From the NCBI GenBank assembly GCA_023974075.1, contig CM043807.1:5892513-5956512 (forward strand): a DNA stretch of 64,000 nucleotides, in the 5' to 3' direction. Below the pieces are notes generated by a model, which did no database searches, was not told the origin of the DNA, and saw only the letters and a list, made by a program, of their open reading frames with translations. Of this stretch, positions 23,903-34,732 are shown piece by piece; the first letter of the stretch is position 1, and every line of letters starts with the position of its first letter. The DNA is from Chaenocephalus aceratus (Eukaryota > Chordata > Actinopteri > Perciformes > Channichthyidae). A program made the translations under genes and the position numbers.

Positions 23903-24480
23903 ATTAGCCTATAAAAGGCCTCAAATTGGAAGCACTGTCTGGGCTGTCTTTTTCACTCAATTCTGCAATAGGTAGATCTCGCCTTTCCCCTAGGCCGAGG
24001 TCAGTGATCTTGGGCTTAAAAAGGTTGGTGACCACTGGTTTAGATGGATTTTAGGAACTTCCCCTCGATTCTATTGGCTTTAACGGTTAAAAAGAGGTGT
24101 CAATCATCAACATTGACTGACAGGGGCCCGAGATATGGAAAAATGCACCCAAATGACCCCAGAAGTGATCAATGATACAGGTTACATATGTTATAGTTTA
24201 GATTTCTTAAGCTTTTTGGACGGACACTTTAATTTACATTTTTTTACTATGTTCAATCCGAATTTACTTTAAAATTCAAAAAATCTATATTGATTCTGAC
24301 TTTTCTACATCCAACTCAAAGGTTTATCATTGCTTTGAGAAAAAAGATTATTAATTTACCCCTTTTAGAAGTGAAGATATAGTCAATTGTTCTGGGAATG
24401 TCATTTGTATAGCCTGAGGCCTGAACAACAGGCTCGGGGCTCAACTGGTTTAAACGATCTCAGAACACAGCAACCGGCCT

Positions 24481-25027
24481 GGAGGATTCAAGCAACACTG
24501 TTAGAAATATCGCAACACAACTAAAAGTCCTCATACGAATATTATAGCAAGAGATTAAACTTAATTTGACTACCACAGGCACACATATGGGATATTACTA
24601 TAAGTAAATGCTGTATAAAGTCACTAAACTGGCACTGTAAAATACTACTATAGGATTATGATGAAAATAATTTAGCACTGAGTTTGACAGCAGCACAGCC
24701 CAAACAGATTGATAATCGCATTTAAGTACAGAGACAACACTAGTGTTATTAGCTGGTTATTCCATAGGGAGGCTCCTGTACAGCTACAATTGGTTTTAAC
24801 GAGCAAAACGGCGTTTTTGAATGGTCTCGCTTAGTACACAATGTATCATACTGACAAGTGTGGTTGAAACCCTGCTCTTTAATAGAACCAGCCGAGGTTC
24901 TCACAGCTGACCTGGAAACTGTGCACCTCGAAGCGGGCATCACGGTTTAATCTACCGCTGGCGTCCCCCTTTACACAGACGTCACTGACACGACGCAAAC
25001 AAACACAGACGGTGTGCACGTGAGGCT
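24481..25027. other. No gene seen
   Basis: AT-rich sequence leading into the CpG-containing region at 24.9-25.5 kb. Confidence 0.45.

Positions 25028-25028
<1 letters not shown>

Positions 25029-25074
<46 letters not shown>
25029..25074. repeat. (CA)n microsatellite
   Basis: A pure CA run, 23 units. Confidence 0.95.
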
Positions 25075-25076
<2 letters not shown>

Positions 25077-25144
25077 AGGCCTGTGTAATAAGCATGTATA
25101 CACGCACACACTCCTCGGACTGCTAGCTAACTTCGCATACTCAC

Positions 25145-25520
25145 TGCGGCTGTGTGTACTGTGCTGCCCGCTGATTGTGAAATAAGCTCTGTGTGAAGAA
25201 GGCCAGTCACATCTCCTCTCCGGCTATTCTGCCGCTGTCAAGTGGCGGGATTTGTCTACCGTAGCCCAACAAACGGTCAGCTGGGATGAGACGCTCTCTA
25301 TCGGGGCTTGTCTTCCTGCGTCGTATCTGTCTCGCTGTCTCACTGTCTCCTGTCTCGCTGTCTCCTGTCTCTCTCTCCTGTCTCTCTTTCCCTCCTTTCC
25401 GTCTATGCCCGCTCCTCCACTGGTGGCTTCCCCACTGCTCGGGCGCTCCCGTGACGTCACGACGGTGGAGTGCGCGCCCCCGAGACGTTTCCCACCCCTC
25501 CTTGTTTCTCCAAGAGTATG
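25145..25520 (-). promoter_or_regulatory. Candidate CpG-rich promoter and non-coding first exon, minus strand
   Basis: This is the only GC- and CpG-rich non-repeat stretch of this size in the window (clearest at 25240-25500). Read on the minus strand it is a purine-rich leader (AGACAGGAGAGAGACAGGAG repeats) ending in CCGCA|GTGAGTATG, a near-ideal splice donor with the exon ending at 25145. No long minus-strand protein is encoded, so it would be 5' UTR. The next same-strand gene is the ERC gene at 7.4 kb, which lacks its 5' end, so this may be an ERC first exon. A promoter for an unseen gene is equally possible. Confidence 0.4.
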
Positions 25521-25529
25521 GTAAATCCT

Positions 25530-26640
25530 AATTCTCCAATAAATCGTAATTTAACGAGGAAAGTAACTAACATTTTGGAATATAATTCGTTATATTTATA
25601 AAATGTTATCATATATATCACACGTGTCTGAAAAAAAGATGATTATATATTTAAAATATTTGGCATCTCAGTGAGGATTGTATTTTTTATAATAAAAATG
25701 TATGACATAATTTATTCTTATAAGTAGCCTATTATATAATTATTCTTCCTTGTTGTCCACATTGTTTCCTGTTTATAGTCGCTTATATTTGAGTTTTAAA
25801 ATATTCCCCCAAAAAATATGATTTCATATTAGATTAATTAATATGTTATCATCTCATGTTGATAGCTAGTTTTAATTGTATATAACTGAAATGCGATAGA
25901 TAGCATCATTAGCTTAAGATTAAGTATTCAAGGTACTAACTAGACCACATACTAAAAATACTACATTTCAGTAAATACTGCATTGAAAATGTTACTAAAG
26001 GGAAAGTGATGTTAGCATTTTGATCTAACATCACTAGGAGGACAATATGGGTTAATGTGATTAGATCAAAGTGTGCTATAACGGTATGTTCATTATTAAT
26101 GTATCTATTTTATTTCCTTACTAACTCATCTTTATAATGTGATGCTTGTTAGGGTTTTCTTCTGCACCCCCAAACACACACACACATACAGACACAGTGT
26201 CCCAGTTCCCAGGGCGCCAGTCAGACAGCTGAAGTATAAATAGTCTGCTGGCTAAAGTTCCCCTTGAGAGAAACCCTCCAGGAGTGGTGGACCAGCGCTC
26301 CCTTCTGAAATGTGTCAGCGAACTGGATCAGTTCAAACTTGTACTGCTCTATTCCATGTATGTCACTATTATAAACAAAGACTCTATATGGCCCCATTTT
26401 GTGATCATCAAAACACACCCCCCAAAAAAGGTCTGGAAGCTAATCTTAATGAAATACACTTTTATTCAGCAGTATTAAATGCATGGTTCACACATATCAA
26501 ATTAGTTAAGCTCATCTATCAGATATTTTGCATGCAAAATTGTCTCAGAAGGTGTGTGTTAGTGTGTACTCTGAACCAGGTTTAGAAACCTAGGAAGCTG
26601 TCTTAAATTTTTAATGTAAACTCATTGAAAATCTTATAAA
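25530..26640. other. No gene seen
   Basis: Very AT-rich (25540-26150) then mixed sequence with a short CA run at 26173-26186. No coding signal. Confidence 0.5.
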
Positions 26641-26645
26641 ACGGT

Positions 26646-26790
26646 CCTCTGTAAAGCTCAATTGATAAAGCTCCCCAAGTCCCCAAGCGGAGGACCTGGG
26701 TTTGAGTTCGACTCAGGACCATTTTCCACATGTCATGCCCTCTGTCCCCCTGTTTTAACTCCTGTCTCTACAATAAATACTGCCCATAGA
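26646..26790 (+). mobile_element. tRNA-derived SINE fragment
   Basis: A tRNA-like head (TGTAAAGCTCAATTGATAAAGC as a degraded A-box region, GGTTTGAGTTCGACTC as the B box) is followed by the CCACATGTCATGCCCTCTGTCC body and an AATAAAT-like tail common in fish SINEs. It does not fold as a functional tRNA. Confidence 0.75.
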
Positions 26791-27170
26791 ATAGCTGTTC
26801 TTGTTACATTTGCGAGTAAGAGGGAAGGAGTAGAACTTGTAATTTTTCACATCCCAAATGTCATGTTTAACAGTTTAATATAATATGCATTGTTAAGGTC
26901 ACTCCCAGTGCAGTGTCTAACCACTTCATGATGTATTTGGGCTGACTTGAACTTATTCAGCACTGCAATGCCTAGCTTATTATACAGTGCTGCCGTTTGG
27001 TTTTGAGTTAGTAGTTTGGCTTAGTTCCACATGCAGACATAATATTGTGTCTCCATAAAAGGGGCGTGATATGACAAATGATAATGAAAGTGTTACACTG
27101 ATTTACACATATTTAACTGAGTAGCACTAGCAACCCATTAGAAGTAATTTCAACAAGAAATTAAATGGTT
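26791..27170. repeat. Interspersed repeat, copy 2 (paired with 17480-17830)
   Basis: Direct-orientation match to 17.5-17.8 kb over several blocks, including GGTCACTCCCAGTGCAGTGTC and GCAACGCATTAG-like sequence; it has an extra internal segment near 27010-27100. Confidence 0.75.
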
Positions 27171-27530
27171 TTGAGATGAAATAACGTTTCTACAAGCATT
27201 GTCCCCATATTTCCTAACAGTAGCATCTCTGAGAAACAGATCAGAACACTGGTTAAACAATGGTGTCATCTCCTGGTCATATGGGAGTATTGCAACATGA
27301 ATGTGAATAAACTCTACCCGTGATCTACTGTACTATCTTCTACCAGTCTCCCTGATTTAAAATGAACCTCATAAGTAATTGTCAGGTCTTAAGAAATCTG
27401 CTTTGATCAGTTTCAATCTCAATTTAGCTATAGAAAGAGCTACAAATAAAAAAATGTATAACTTCTAAATTGACTTCTTCCATAACTGCTGAACTTAGCA
27501 GTAACACATTCATTTCGCCAGCTTTTAGGT
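27171..27530. other. No gene seen
   Basis: AT-rich sequence between the repeat and the TRIM fragment. Confidence 0.45.
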
Positions 27531-28146
27531 TGTTATGGTACATGTAACTACAGGAGTGATAAGAAGCATGGTGTCAGAATTCTCTCCATTACTGAAGGCC
27601 CCAAAAAAAGGACACCTCGCCCTTCTCGTAATCGACAAACACTCCAACCTTCTGGGGCCTTTGCCTCAGCGACAGGGGAGAACGGCTACAAGTGACTGGG
27701 AAATAATCATCTTGCGATTGGGATTTTGTATTGTTGAGTTTTAAGAATGTCCAGCCTCCCTGCTCCGGGTTGGGGAAATGTGATACAAAGTTGCCGAAGG
27801 ACTTTTTGACCACTCCCAATACCCAACATTCAGTCCCACCGACCTGAACTTCGTAGTAGAACCTGCAAGAGGAGAAGCCCTCAGTCCCAAGGATAAAGGG
27901 TTGATACTGAAATCCTTACTGAGGAGAGAAAGGATCTGGAGGTGGTAGGCCTTCATCAAACCTTAGTTGTTTCCCATCCTCAGAGACTACAAGTTTGGTG
28001 TAGGCTGTGTGGGCGTCCAGAGTCACATCGACTGCATCGTTCTGCTGGATCATCATCAGCTTGTCCTTGGGGGGGTTCCACACCTCTTCATAGAAATCAT
28101 CTCTCCTTATTTCTTCAGCTGCAGGGCCTTCCAAGTCATTGCTTAA
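27530..28146 (-). pseudogene. TRIM gene, C-terminal PRY-SPRY (B30.2) part, decayed
   Basis: On the minus strand the frame starts within TTAA (28146-28143) and reads SNDLEGPAAEEIRRDDF, then AVDVTLDAHTAYTKLVVSED, a PRY motif (normally VTLDPDTAHP-like). An in-frame stop at 27918-27916 interrupts it. The same frame then resumes with QPFILGTEGFSSCRFYYEVQ and GWTFLKLNN, the SPRY core. Near 27605 a run of T shifts the frame, and about 40 expected residues before the closing LITPV motif are missing. B30.2 domains are the ligand-binding end of TRIM ubiquitin ligases. It joins, across the TTAA element, to the RING part at 37441-38545. Confidence 0.88.
28143..28146. repeat. TTAA target-site duplication, left copy
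   Basis: TTAA directly flanks the CCCTCTGGAGTC terminus; its partner is at 37441-37444. Both copies are in the same codon position of the TRIM frame. Confidence 0.9.
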
Positions 28147-28209
28147 CCCTCTGGAGTCTAAGGGTATTTTCTCGAATTTTTGATGTTTTCTTAAATCCCC
28201 TTTTAAATG

Positions 28210-28780
28210 TATTTCTTCTCACATGGCACCCCATGTGTTACATATCAAAATCTTCAGGACAATCTCTGGTATTGCTATATATGCAAAGTACTCACCTTAG
28301 AGCACTGTTTGATGAGATAAGTAGCTCAAAAGCTTAAAATGTTACATCCGATTTTTGGAAAATCTTCAAAACTCTTGTGAAAACACAAATTTACTCATGT
28401 GATCGAAATGTTTTGGTGTTTTAGATTTGGTTACCAAAGTCTTAGGATCACAAAAGCAGTGAAATATTTGAATTACACTGTATATAAAAGGTGTAATTCA
28501 TGTCTAAAACGAAAAACAAGTGTTTATCACTCTACTTTCACCACAGCAGGGACTGAGATACATTAGGACTGAATAATGACTTCATATTACATACCAAGGT
28601 TCATGTGATGTGTACAAATACAAATTGAGCATTCAACCTTTTTTTTCAACCAACAATTTATTATAAATATGTTTTTTTCAACCAACTATTTATATAAATA
28701 TAAGAAACTGGAAAATCTCACTATTTACAATATTGAACATCAGAACTTTCAACCAACTATTCATTATAAATGTCAAGACA
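28210..28780. other. Non-coding left arm of the TTAA element
   Basis: AT-rich sequence with repeated CAACCAAC(A/T)ATTTAT motifs near 28650-28760. No gene. Confidence 0.5.
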
Positions 28781-28783
28781 GTG

Positions 28784-29109
28784 TCAAGGTCTTTGTCTGT
28801 CTTCCAAGACAGTGAGTCTGGCTGCTGTGTAGGTGGGGGTGATGGTGCATGGGCTGCTGTGTAGGTGGGGTGTACAAGTGCTATACGAGACCTCCACGAG
28901 ACCTCCTTGCTGGCTGGGTTGAAGGTGATGGCTGTGGTGGAGCCTTTGTGCTGAGGTGTATCTTGACCTGGTGGCAGCCGCAGATGGAGGTGGAGGCAGC
29001 TGTAGTGATGCTGTTCTGCTGGTCCCTGGTGGTGATGGCTCTAGTGAAGGCCCTTGAGCCACAGTAGATATTGACCTGGGGGGGCTGGCACAGATGGATG
29101 TTGTGGCTG
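28784..29109 (-). pseudogene. TTAA-element protein fragment, second exon
   Basis: The acceptor TTTGTTTATCCAG ends at 29110. The frame continues from the exon at 29682-29814 (split codon G|CA) with about 108 codons rich in Pro, Ser, Thr and His, for example ATTSICASPPRSIS, to a stop at 28784. No catalytic domain follows. It reads like the low-complexity N-terminal region of a transposase whose DDE part is deleted. Confidence 0.45.
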
Positions 29110-29681
29110 CTGGATAAACAAATAAAAATGTAGGACAATAATTACAACTAATTTCATTGAAATAAAGTTCAAGTAAAATGTTGCTCAAGCACAAATAACA
29201 ATGCACACATAAAAAGAAAGTTTGGGAGGTTGGAAAATGAGTCAAAAACACACACACACACAGGTATTTCCAGTTACTTTACATTCAGTATAAAATCACA
29301 GACACACATATACATAGGCTACATCTGATTACAAAGTCTCATCTGTACAGGACGGTAAAATAATAACAGGCACACATAAATAAATCTATGACAGTCTCAT
29401 CTGTACAGAACCGTATGATAAAATAATCGATGGCAAAAACATGTCACTGTAAATGTCTCCGTTGTGGGACGAATACATGATTAATTTAATCATCTACACA
29501 TGTAATCTCACTTTTACACACCAAAATAACGTTAACACAGAGTAAACGTTTGCTAATGGAGTCTATTTTGTCCCAAGAAAAAGTTCATGACTATCGATAA
29601 CAAATATATATCAATAAACCTATTGTTCGCGGTATTCCCCACACATTGCCAGTACACTATTACTGTAATATTTACACTTAC

Positions 29682-29814
29682 CCATGTCCAAATGGATCCT
29701 TGTTGTTGTCTTTGTGTTCTTCTTCTTCAGAAGAGTCGAAGACTTCAGGTTCTGAACTTCTGAGGCTCTATCTTCACTGCTGCTAGCGAAAAAAATCTCG
29801 AGTGAAGTCGGCAA
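29682..29814 (-). pseudogene. TTAA-element protein fragment, first exon (piggyBac-like N-terminus)
   Basis: The frame reads LPTSLEIFFASSSEDRASEVQ and a Lys/Thr-rich segment, ending at the donor ATGG|GTAAGTG. An acidic, Ser-rich start of this kind is typical of piggyBac-family transposases. The nearest upstream ATG (29828) lies in the next frame, separated by a run of A, so the start has been lost by a one-base change. The first codon of the open frame here is TTG. Confidence 0.45.
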
Positions 29815-29830
29815 CTTTTTTTAGCCATTT

Positions 29831-29880
<50 letters not shown>
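29831..29880. repeat. (TC)n microsatellite
   Basis: 25 uninterrupted TC units. Confidence 0.95.
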
Positions 29881-29882
<2 letters not shown>

Positions 29883-30346
29883 CACTGACGTAAACTGATG
29901 GGAGACACGTGGTTTATGTTTTTTTTACTTGGTGGGTAGGTCCTTAGTGATTTCTCGATGTCCATTGGTCATTTCAGACCATGATGTCTGCCGGCTGAGA
30001 TTTCCTTGACGGACACACAAATCCACCAATCCCACACAGTGTAAAGTCAAGCTGCTTTGAGCGGCCATATAGAGAGGCGAAGTCCCTCCCTTTCCGGGAG
30101 CCTCCATGGGCCCGGAAGCGTAAAATTATACATTGAAGTCAATGGAGAGAGAAAGGTTATCTTTTGATCCCGTTTGAATTGTGCCACGAATGACACATAT
30201 GATGTTTGTCAATTTAAAATAATATTTTGCAAGTCAAATAAATTAAAATGTGTCGTTAAACTGTGAAGTTACACATTTTTTTGTGTGAAACCGCTCAGTG
30301 AACTACAGGTCTCTGGTCTCGCACAATACGCGTCACCAACATAAAG

Positions 30347-30517
30347 ATGGCCGTCACGTTGGCACATTTCACCTCATTCTTTAAGAATGAGAATAAAAGT
30401 ATACAACGAGGTGAAAATCACTACAAGTCTGGGCACGTTGAGAGCTGTACATATATGAAAGGGGAGTTAGTCGGTTCTGTAAGAGCCAGCATGCGGGACC
30501 GGCTTTACAAGGTTTCG
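30347..30517 (+). CDS. SWIM zinc-finger protein of a transposon, exon 1
   Basis: The ATG at 30347 sits in AAGATGG, a good Kozak context. The exon encodes 57 residues (MAVTLAHFTSFFKNENKSIQ, RGENHYKSGHVESCTY, then VRASMRDRLYKVS) and ends exactly at the donor TTTCG|GTGAGT. The GENHYKSGHV segment is the usual lead-in to a SWIM domain in fish proteins. Phase is 0 and the frame joins cleanly to 32568. The intron (2,050 bases) contains a 1.2-kb hAT and another hAT end, yet both splice sites are intact. Confidence 0.7.
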
Positions 30518-30874
30518 GTGAGTAATATGAGTGCAATGTGTAACGTTAATGTCAGCTAGCTAACATTAGCTAACAAGGTACACTAACGTGTTTTGTTTTA
30601 GCAACTAGTTTTCTCCTTAAGAACTTCGTGGTCTCTGTGTATACTGTGGATAACATTAGTGTTCACAAGAACAAGGTATACTCCCTTGTTTTGTTTTAGT
30701 TGCTCTTCAGATTGAGGCGGCCAGTTTTATATCGACTATACTGTATGTGTGATCTCCTTTTACATCTCGTTGTGTCATTTGAATTTATTTGCTGTGTAGA
30801 TTCAAGGATTTTGGTTATCTTTGTTTGGTTATCCAGGCACAGCTGTGTGTGACTCCCTCTGGTACACTGGTATG

Positions 30875-32053
30875 TAGGGCTGTGCGATTATGGCAAAAAT
30901 CATAATCACGATTATTTGGGTCAATAATTGATATCACGATTATTTTGACGATTATTCATTGACCATTTATTGAACTTTAAAACAAATAATATTTTACCAA
31001 TAAACAAGATCAACAAATATGTTGGAGCGCACTTCCAAAACCATACTAAACATATATTATTAATATGATAAATAAAAGTAAATTAGACCAAAATAAATTA
31101 AATCAAATATGTTGCAGTGCACTCTCACAAACCTACTGAGAACTCCTTAACATATAGCCAACATTTTGGTAAAACATATTCAACATATTCCACTCAGTTA
31201 AACGTTGAAGGCTGGCCAACCGTCATGGTCCAGAAGTAACAGGAAATAAATGTTGAACTACAATTTAAGACCAAATAAAAATGTTTAGGCCACCATGGCA
31301 AATGCTGGTAGGGCTGCTCATGTCATCTCTTAAAGATTTGTTGCAAGAAACACCAGCCTGTTTACATGGTCTGGTTTCAGAGATGAGCGCAGGCAGGTGA
31401 CAAGCCACCTGTACTGAAGACCCTCAGCCACGCCCCGACACATGGGGTGATGCCGGCCAATCACAAAGCTTTGATGCGTTCAAGTGCATTATTCTGGCAC
31501 AGGAAGATTATGTTACAGGACATTAACGATAGTGTTCTATTTTTAGACACATCTCGCGATCGACTGGTTGGGCACCCCTGGGCTAGACCATAGGTCTGTT
31601 GTGGTAGCAAAGTAGTCAGCTGAAGCCACATCTCTCTCAACTTCCCCACGGCATTTGTCATATAGTGCAGGCAGCGCAGACCTGCTGAAATAATACGGAG
31701 ACGGCATCGCGTAACGCTTGTCCAACGTGTTGACAAGTTGCTTAAAGCCCTGGTTGCTAACAGTGCTAACTGGGCACATATCTTTAGCGATGTGAAATGT
31801 AATGGCAAAGTACTTGCAAATAGTGGAAATAGTTTTACCCTTCTTTTTAACGAGTTGCTGCTCTTGTTCTGACATCTTCGCTCGCGCTGAACACTCACAA
31901 CACATGTCACTCCCACGTGGCCGAGTGGGCTTTTAGGGAGGGGCGAAAGCGCACCCAGCAAAATAATCGTATTTTGTCAATTATGCTGTTTTCATAATCG
32001 TCGCAAGACATAATCGTAATCGCGATTAAAATACGATTAATTGCACAGCCCTA
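30875..32053. mobile_element. hAT transposon with a transposase remnant, in the SWIM gene intron
   Basis: Termini TAGGGCTGTGCGATTA and TTAATTGCACAGCCCTA; the perfect duplication CTGGTATG lies at 30867-30874 and 32054-32061. Terminal regions are rich in ATCACGATTATT motifs. An N-terminal transposase fragment lies on the minus strand at about 31543-31905. The element is internally deleted. Confidence 0.93.
31543..31905 (-). pseudogene. hAT (ZBED/Ac-type) transposase fragment
   Basis: About 100 recognisable residues: ISTICKYFAITFHIAKDMCP, STVSNQGFKQLVNTLDKRY, PSPYYFSRSALPALYDK and DYFATTTDLWSS. This is the conserved segment before the first catalytic Asp of ZBED1-like Ac-type transposases; the TTDLWSS block contains that Asp. 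The BED finger and the rest of the catalytic core are absent, so it cannot be functional. Confidence 0.85.
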
Positions 32054-32187
32054 CTGGTATGTGTTTTCCTAATGTAGAGAGCATTGATTAATTAATAAAC
32101 TACACACTGAGTCTAGATCCTGATCAAATCCTTCTTTTTTGTTGATCAAATGTTTTTCAAAAATGTATTCATCACATTTAAAAAAAT

Positions 32188-32480
32188 TAGGGCTGTCAGT
32201 CGATTAAAATATATAATCGCGATTAATCGCATGATTGTCCATAGTTAATCGGAAATTAATCGCACATTTTTTATCTGTTCTAAATGTACCTTAGAGGAAT
32301 ATTTCACGTTTTTAATACTCTTATCAACATATGAGTGGACAAATATGCTTTATGCAAATGTTTATTATCATTTGAACAATGACATATATTCTCATGAATA
32401 TTAAACACAACAACCTCATAGGTAATACAGAAAAATCAAACAATAACAACAATCAGACAAAACTATGGAAAAATAAACCC
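32188..32480. mobile_element. One-ended hAT remnant
   Basis: Begins TAGGGCTGTCAGTCGATTA with ATCGCGATTAATCGC subterminal motifs, as in hAT families. No matching right end was found before SWIM exon 2. The right boundary is approximate. Confidence 0.6.
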
Positions 32481-32567
32481 TCCCACCCCCAGATCCTGAC
32501 CATCCTTGTATTGCTCATTCAATCTATTATAGCATGCTAACAAATGGTACTTACTATATTTTTACAG

Positions 32568-32993
32568 ATCTGCATGGGAGACGATGGCGCGATACAGAGC
32601 GCTGTCTGTGATTGTGCACGGGGGATGTACAAATGCAGCCACGCTGCAGCATTGGCAATATTTGCCATGTGGCAGATCAGCTCCACAGACGTGGAGTGCC
32701 AGTGGAGGAAGCCTGGAACTTCCAAAGTAGTCCAGCCGGTGTCTCAACTCTATCAACAGCAAGAGGAGACCTACAACCCACTGGCCAGAGACATCGCCAC
32801 TCAGGATGTAGACTGGTTCAGGTCTGCACTGAGGGGCACACAGTGTGGCATGGCATGGCTTTTATCACCTGAGCCAGAGCCGCAGCCTCAACATCAGGCC
32901 ATTGTCACCGTGCCGGAGCTGGTGAAGGGGCATGGGGGTCGAGGGCTTGATGCAATTCTTGCAGTTTCTGCAGACTCTGGCCCTTTGCTGTAG
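32568..32993 (+). CDS. SWIM zinc-finger protein of a transposon, exon 2
   Basis: The acceptor TATATTTTTACAG precedes 32568. In frame with exon 1 it encodes 141 residues to a TAG stop. The SWIM signature CxCx(n)CxH is complete: CDCARGMYKCSH, followed by AAALAIF and a DVECQWRKP motif. SWIM domains bind DNA or protein and occur in MULE transposases and transposon-linked nucleases. Later, YNPLARDIATQDVDWFRSAL and a Pro/Glu-rich stretch are seen, then the frame ends. No YqaJ nuclease core is detectable, so the protein (198 residues in all) is probably C-terminally truncated. An antisense frame with its own acceptor (33130) overlaps the 3' end; I did not call it. Confidence 0.7.
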   Translation: MCMGDDGAIQSAVCDCARGMYKCSHAAALAIFAMWQISSTDVECQWRKPGTSKVVQPVSQLYQQQEETYNPLARDIATQDVDWFRSALRGTQCGMAWLLSPEPEPQPQHQAIVTVPELVKGHGGRGLDAILAVSADSGPLL

Positions 32994-33665
32994 CTGTGGT
33001 CGCTGGACTGATTAACCGCTGAGCTCCCTTTCTCTTTGGTCCACTCAAATACAGTTGGCCCTTTCTCTTTTCCATGAGGAAAATGGCAGCTGTATATTCT
33101 GCTTTTCTCATCTGGCTCCCTGTCTGCTCGTCTACAATGAGAAAATTATATAATTCATTACTAACAATCATTTAAACCTGCCAAATAGCCCCCCTACCCA
33201 TAGTTTAAACAGTCTGCACTCTTGTATTTATCTTGTGAAGCACTTGTAACATTCAGCTTGTATGTGTTTTAGTTGTCTTTATTTCCAGGTAGAAGAGGAC
33301 CAAGAGTGAGGAAGTAAGACAGAGCTCTTAAGGCCAAACAGTGTGTTTGGCCTTTTAAGTGTGACACATATGTAGGGATAAATGCTTCACCTGACCACTG
33401 TTACTAAATAAAAAAGGTTTTCTGCATTGTCAATCATTTTTTCCAAATAATTACCAATATTTCACAAATTCTTCATGTCAACTTAAGGGCACAGCTGTAT
33501 GTTGACTATGTCAACTTTGCTTGGTTCATCTTACTGGGGCGCAGCTACATGGATGTCGGTGCAGTCCACAATCATTGTGCAGTTGAAGGCAGAATTAATT
33601 TATTATTGACTCCGAATGAAGCACAACTTCATGTCATACAATACATTGACTTTATTTGTAATTGT
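32994..33665. other. No further gene called; small hairpin near 33330-33360
   Basis: Post-SWIM sequence of the host transposon, with a hairpin AAGGCCAAACA/TGTTTGGCCTT. An antisense open frame over 32905-33140 lacks recognisable domains. Confidence 0.4.
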
Positions 33666-33673
33666 CTAAAAAC

Positions 33674-34724
33674 TAGGGCTGTCAAACGATTACAATTTTT
33701 AATCAGATTAATCACAGCTTAAAAATTAATTAATCATGATTAATCACCATTCGAACTATGTCTAAAATATGCCATTTATTTATGTATATTGTTGTGGGAA
33801 TGGAAAGATAAACGAAAGAAGGCGGATATATCCATTTAACATACAGTATCTATGTTTATTATAACATTTTTCTGCATGTCAAAATGAAAGTCAACCCACA
33901 CACCTATCAATCATCAAACCGTGGGGTCTTAATTCATTACGTGTTGATTTCTATCAACGGGGGAGTACTTCAGGAAAGTCGACAGAGGGGGGGGGGGCTA
34001 GTGGAGTACTTCGTGACCACAGAGTGTGAACGTTGTGATCAGCTGTTTTAGCGCAGTGCTCCAGTGGAGGGGGGAGTCTCCCTCCGCAGCCGGTTGGCGT
34101 AGTTTTGGCACAGTTCCGTTGTACAGACCGACGTTAACAGCAGCCCTGTCTGTGCACACGGAGACCGACTCTGTCGTCCGGTGATATAACCGCCTTCTGG
34201 AAAAGCTTCACAAGTACGTTGGTACGCAAATGCGCTTTGTGACACAAGTGACGGTACGCATTTCAGATTACGCACATAACCTGCGTACCAGTTATGTGCA
34301 CCCCTGTACCAGAGCCATATTATTACTATTATATGGCTCTGCCCTGTACTACAGCAAAAGTATTCTCCGTCGGGACTTCCTGCAACAACACCACGCCGTT
34401 ATCAAAGATGTTCTATTGAGAAGACGATCACTACGTGACAAAAGTTTTCAAAACCGTGGCTGCTGAAATCAATCTTACTAACTGCTGTCTGTGCAATTTA
34501 CTCCGCACGAGTTGGCAGACTTTATTTTTGCTTACTTTAACATAATTTTTCATGGTGGGGCTAAGCCATTTCTTGGTATGGGTGTAGCCTACCCCAGCCA
34601 TACCCTGGCGCTGCCACTGGTGGCACGTATGGGGCGGGCCATTCTGCACATGCGTTAAATATTTTAACGCAATTAATTCAAAAAATTAATTACCGCCGTT
34701 AACGCAATAATTTTGACAGCACTA
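33674..34724. mobile_element. hAT transposon with nested hAT remnant
   Basis: Ends TAGGGCTGTCAAACGATT and TTTTGACAGCACTA; the perfect duplication CTAAAAAC lies at 33666-33673 and 34725-34732. The interior from about 33865 to 34622 is an inverted, internally deleted relative of the element at 14697-15675 (shared ACCCCACGGTTTGATGATTG and AGCCATACCCTGGCG motifs), which entered this hAT earlier. Confidence 0.9.
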
Positions 34725-34732
34725 CTAAAAAC

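Larger units (their letters stand above)
20966..24037. mobile_element. hAT-like transposon (CAGTGGTCGCCAACC family) with nested elements
   Basis: Ends CAGTGGTCGCCAACC and GGTTGGTGACCACTG are inverted; the perfect duplication GTTTAGAT lies at 20958-20965 and 24038-24045. At 3.07 kb it is inflated by an internal element at about 22020-23902. It also has a (GA)n tract at 21354-21408 and blocks shared with 41.7-42.0 kb and 53.4-53.7 kb. No intact transposase. Confidence 0.92.
19075..24480. mobile_element. Old interspersed repeat, copy A, split by two hAT insertions
   Basis: Three segments (19075-19304, 20616-20965 and 24038-24480) align, in order, with 56765-57241 and 60322-60960. Shared landmarks are AATAAACTATGAATGTGTTATATCC, the CAATGGCATTAAAACAATAAAAACG block, and a terminal stretch with GGACGGACACTTTAATTTACA and GATTCTGACTTTTCTAC. 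The two hATs at 19305-20615 and 20966-24037 sit between the segments. No coding potential remains. Confidence 0.8.

Noticed and set aside
26646..26720. Possible functional tRNA gene
   Set aside because: The B box is recognisable but acceptor and anticodon stems do not pair and a SINE body follows.
27942..28337. Plus-strand 131-codon frame
   Set aside because: Antisense of the PRY-SPRY fragment running into the transposon end.
32905..33171. Minus-strand frame with an acceptor near 33130, convergent with the SWIM gene
   Set aside because: It overlaps the SWIM coding end and has no domain; the SWIM strand has better support.
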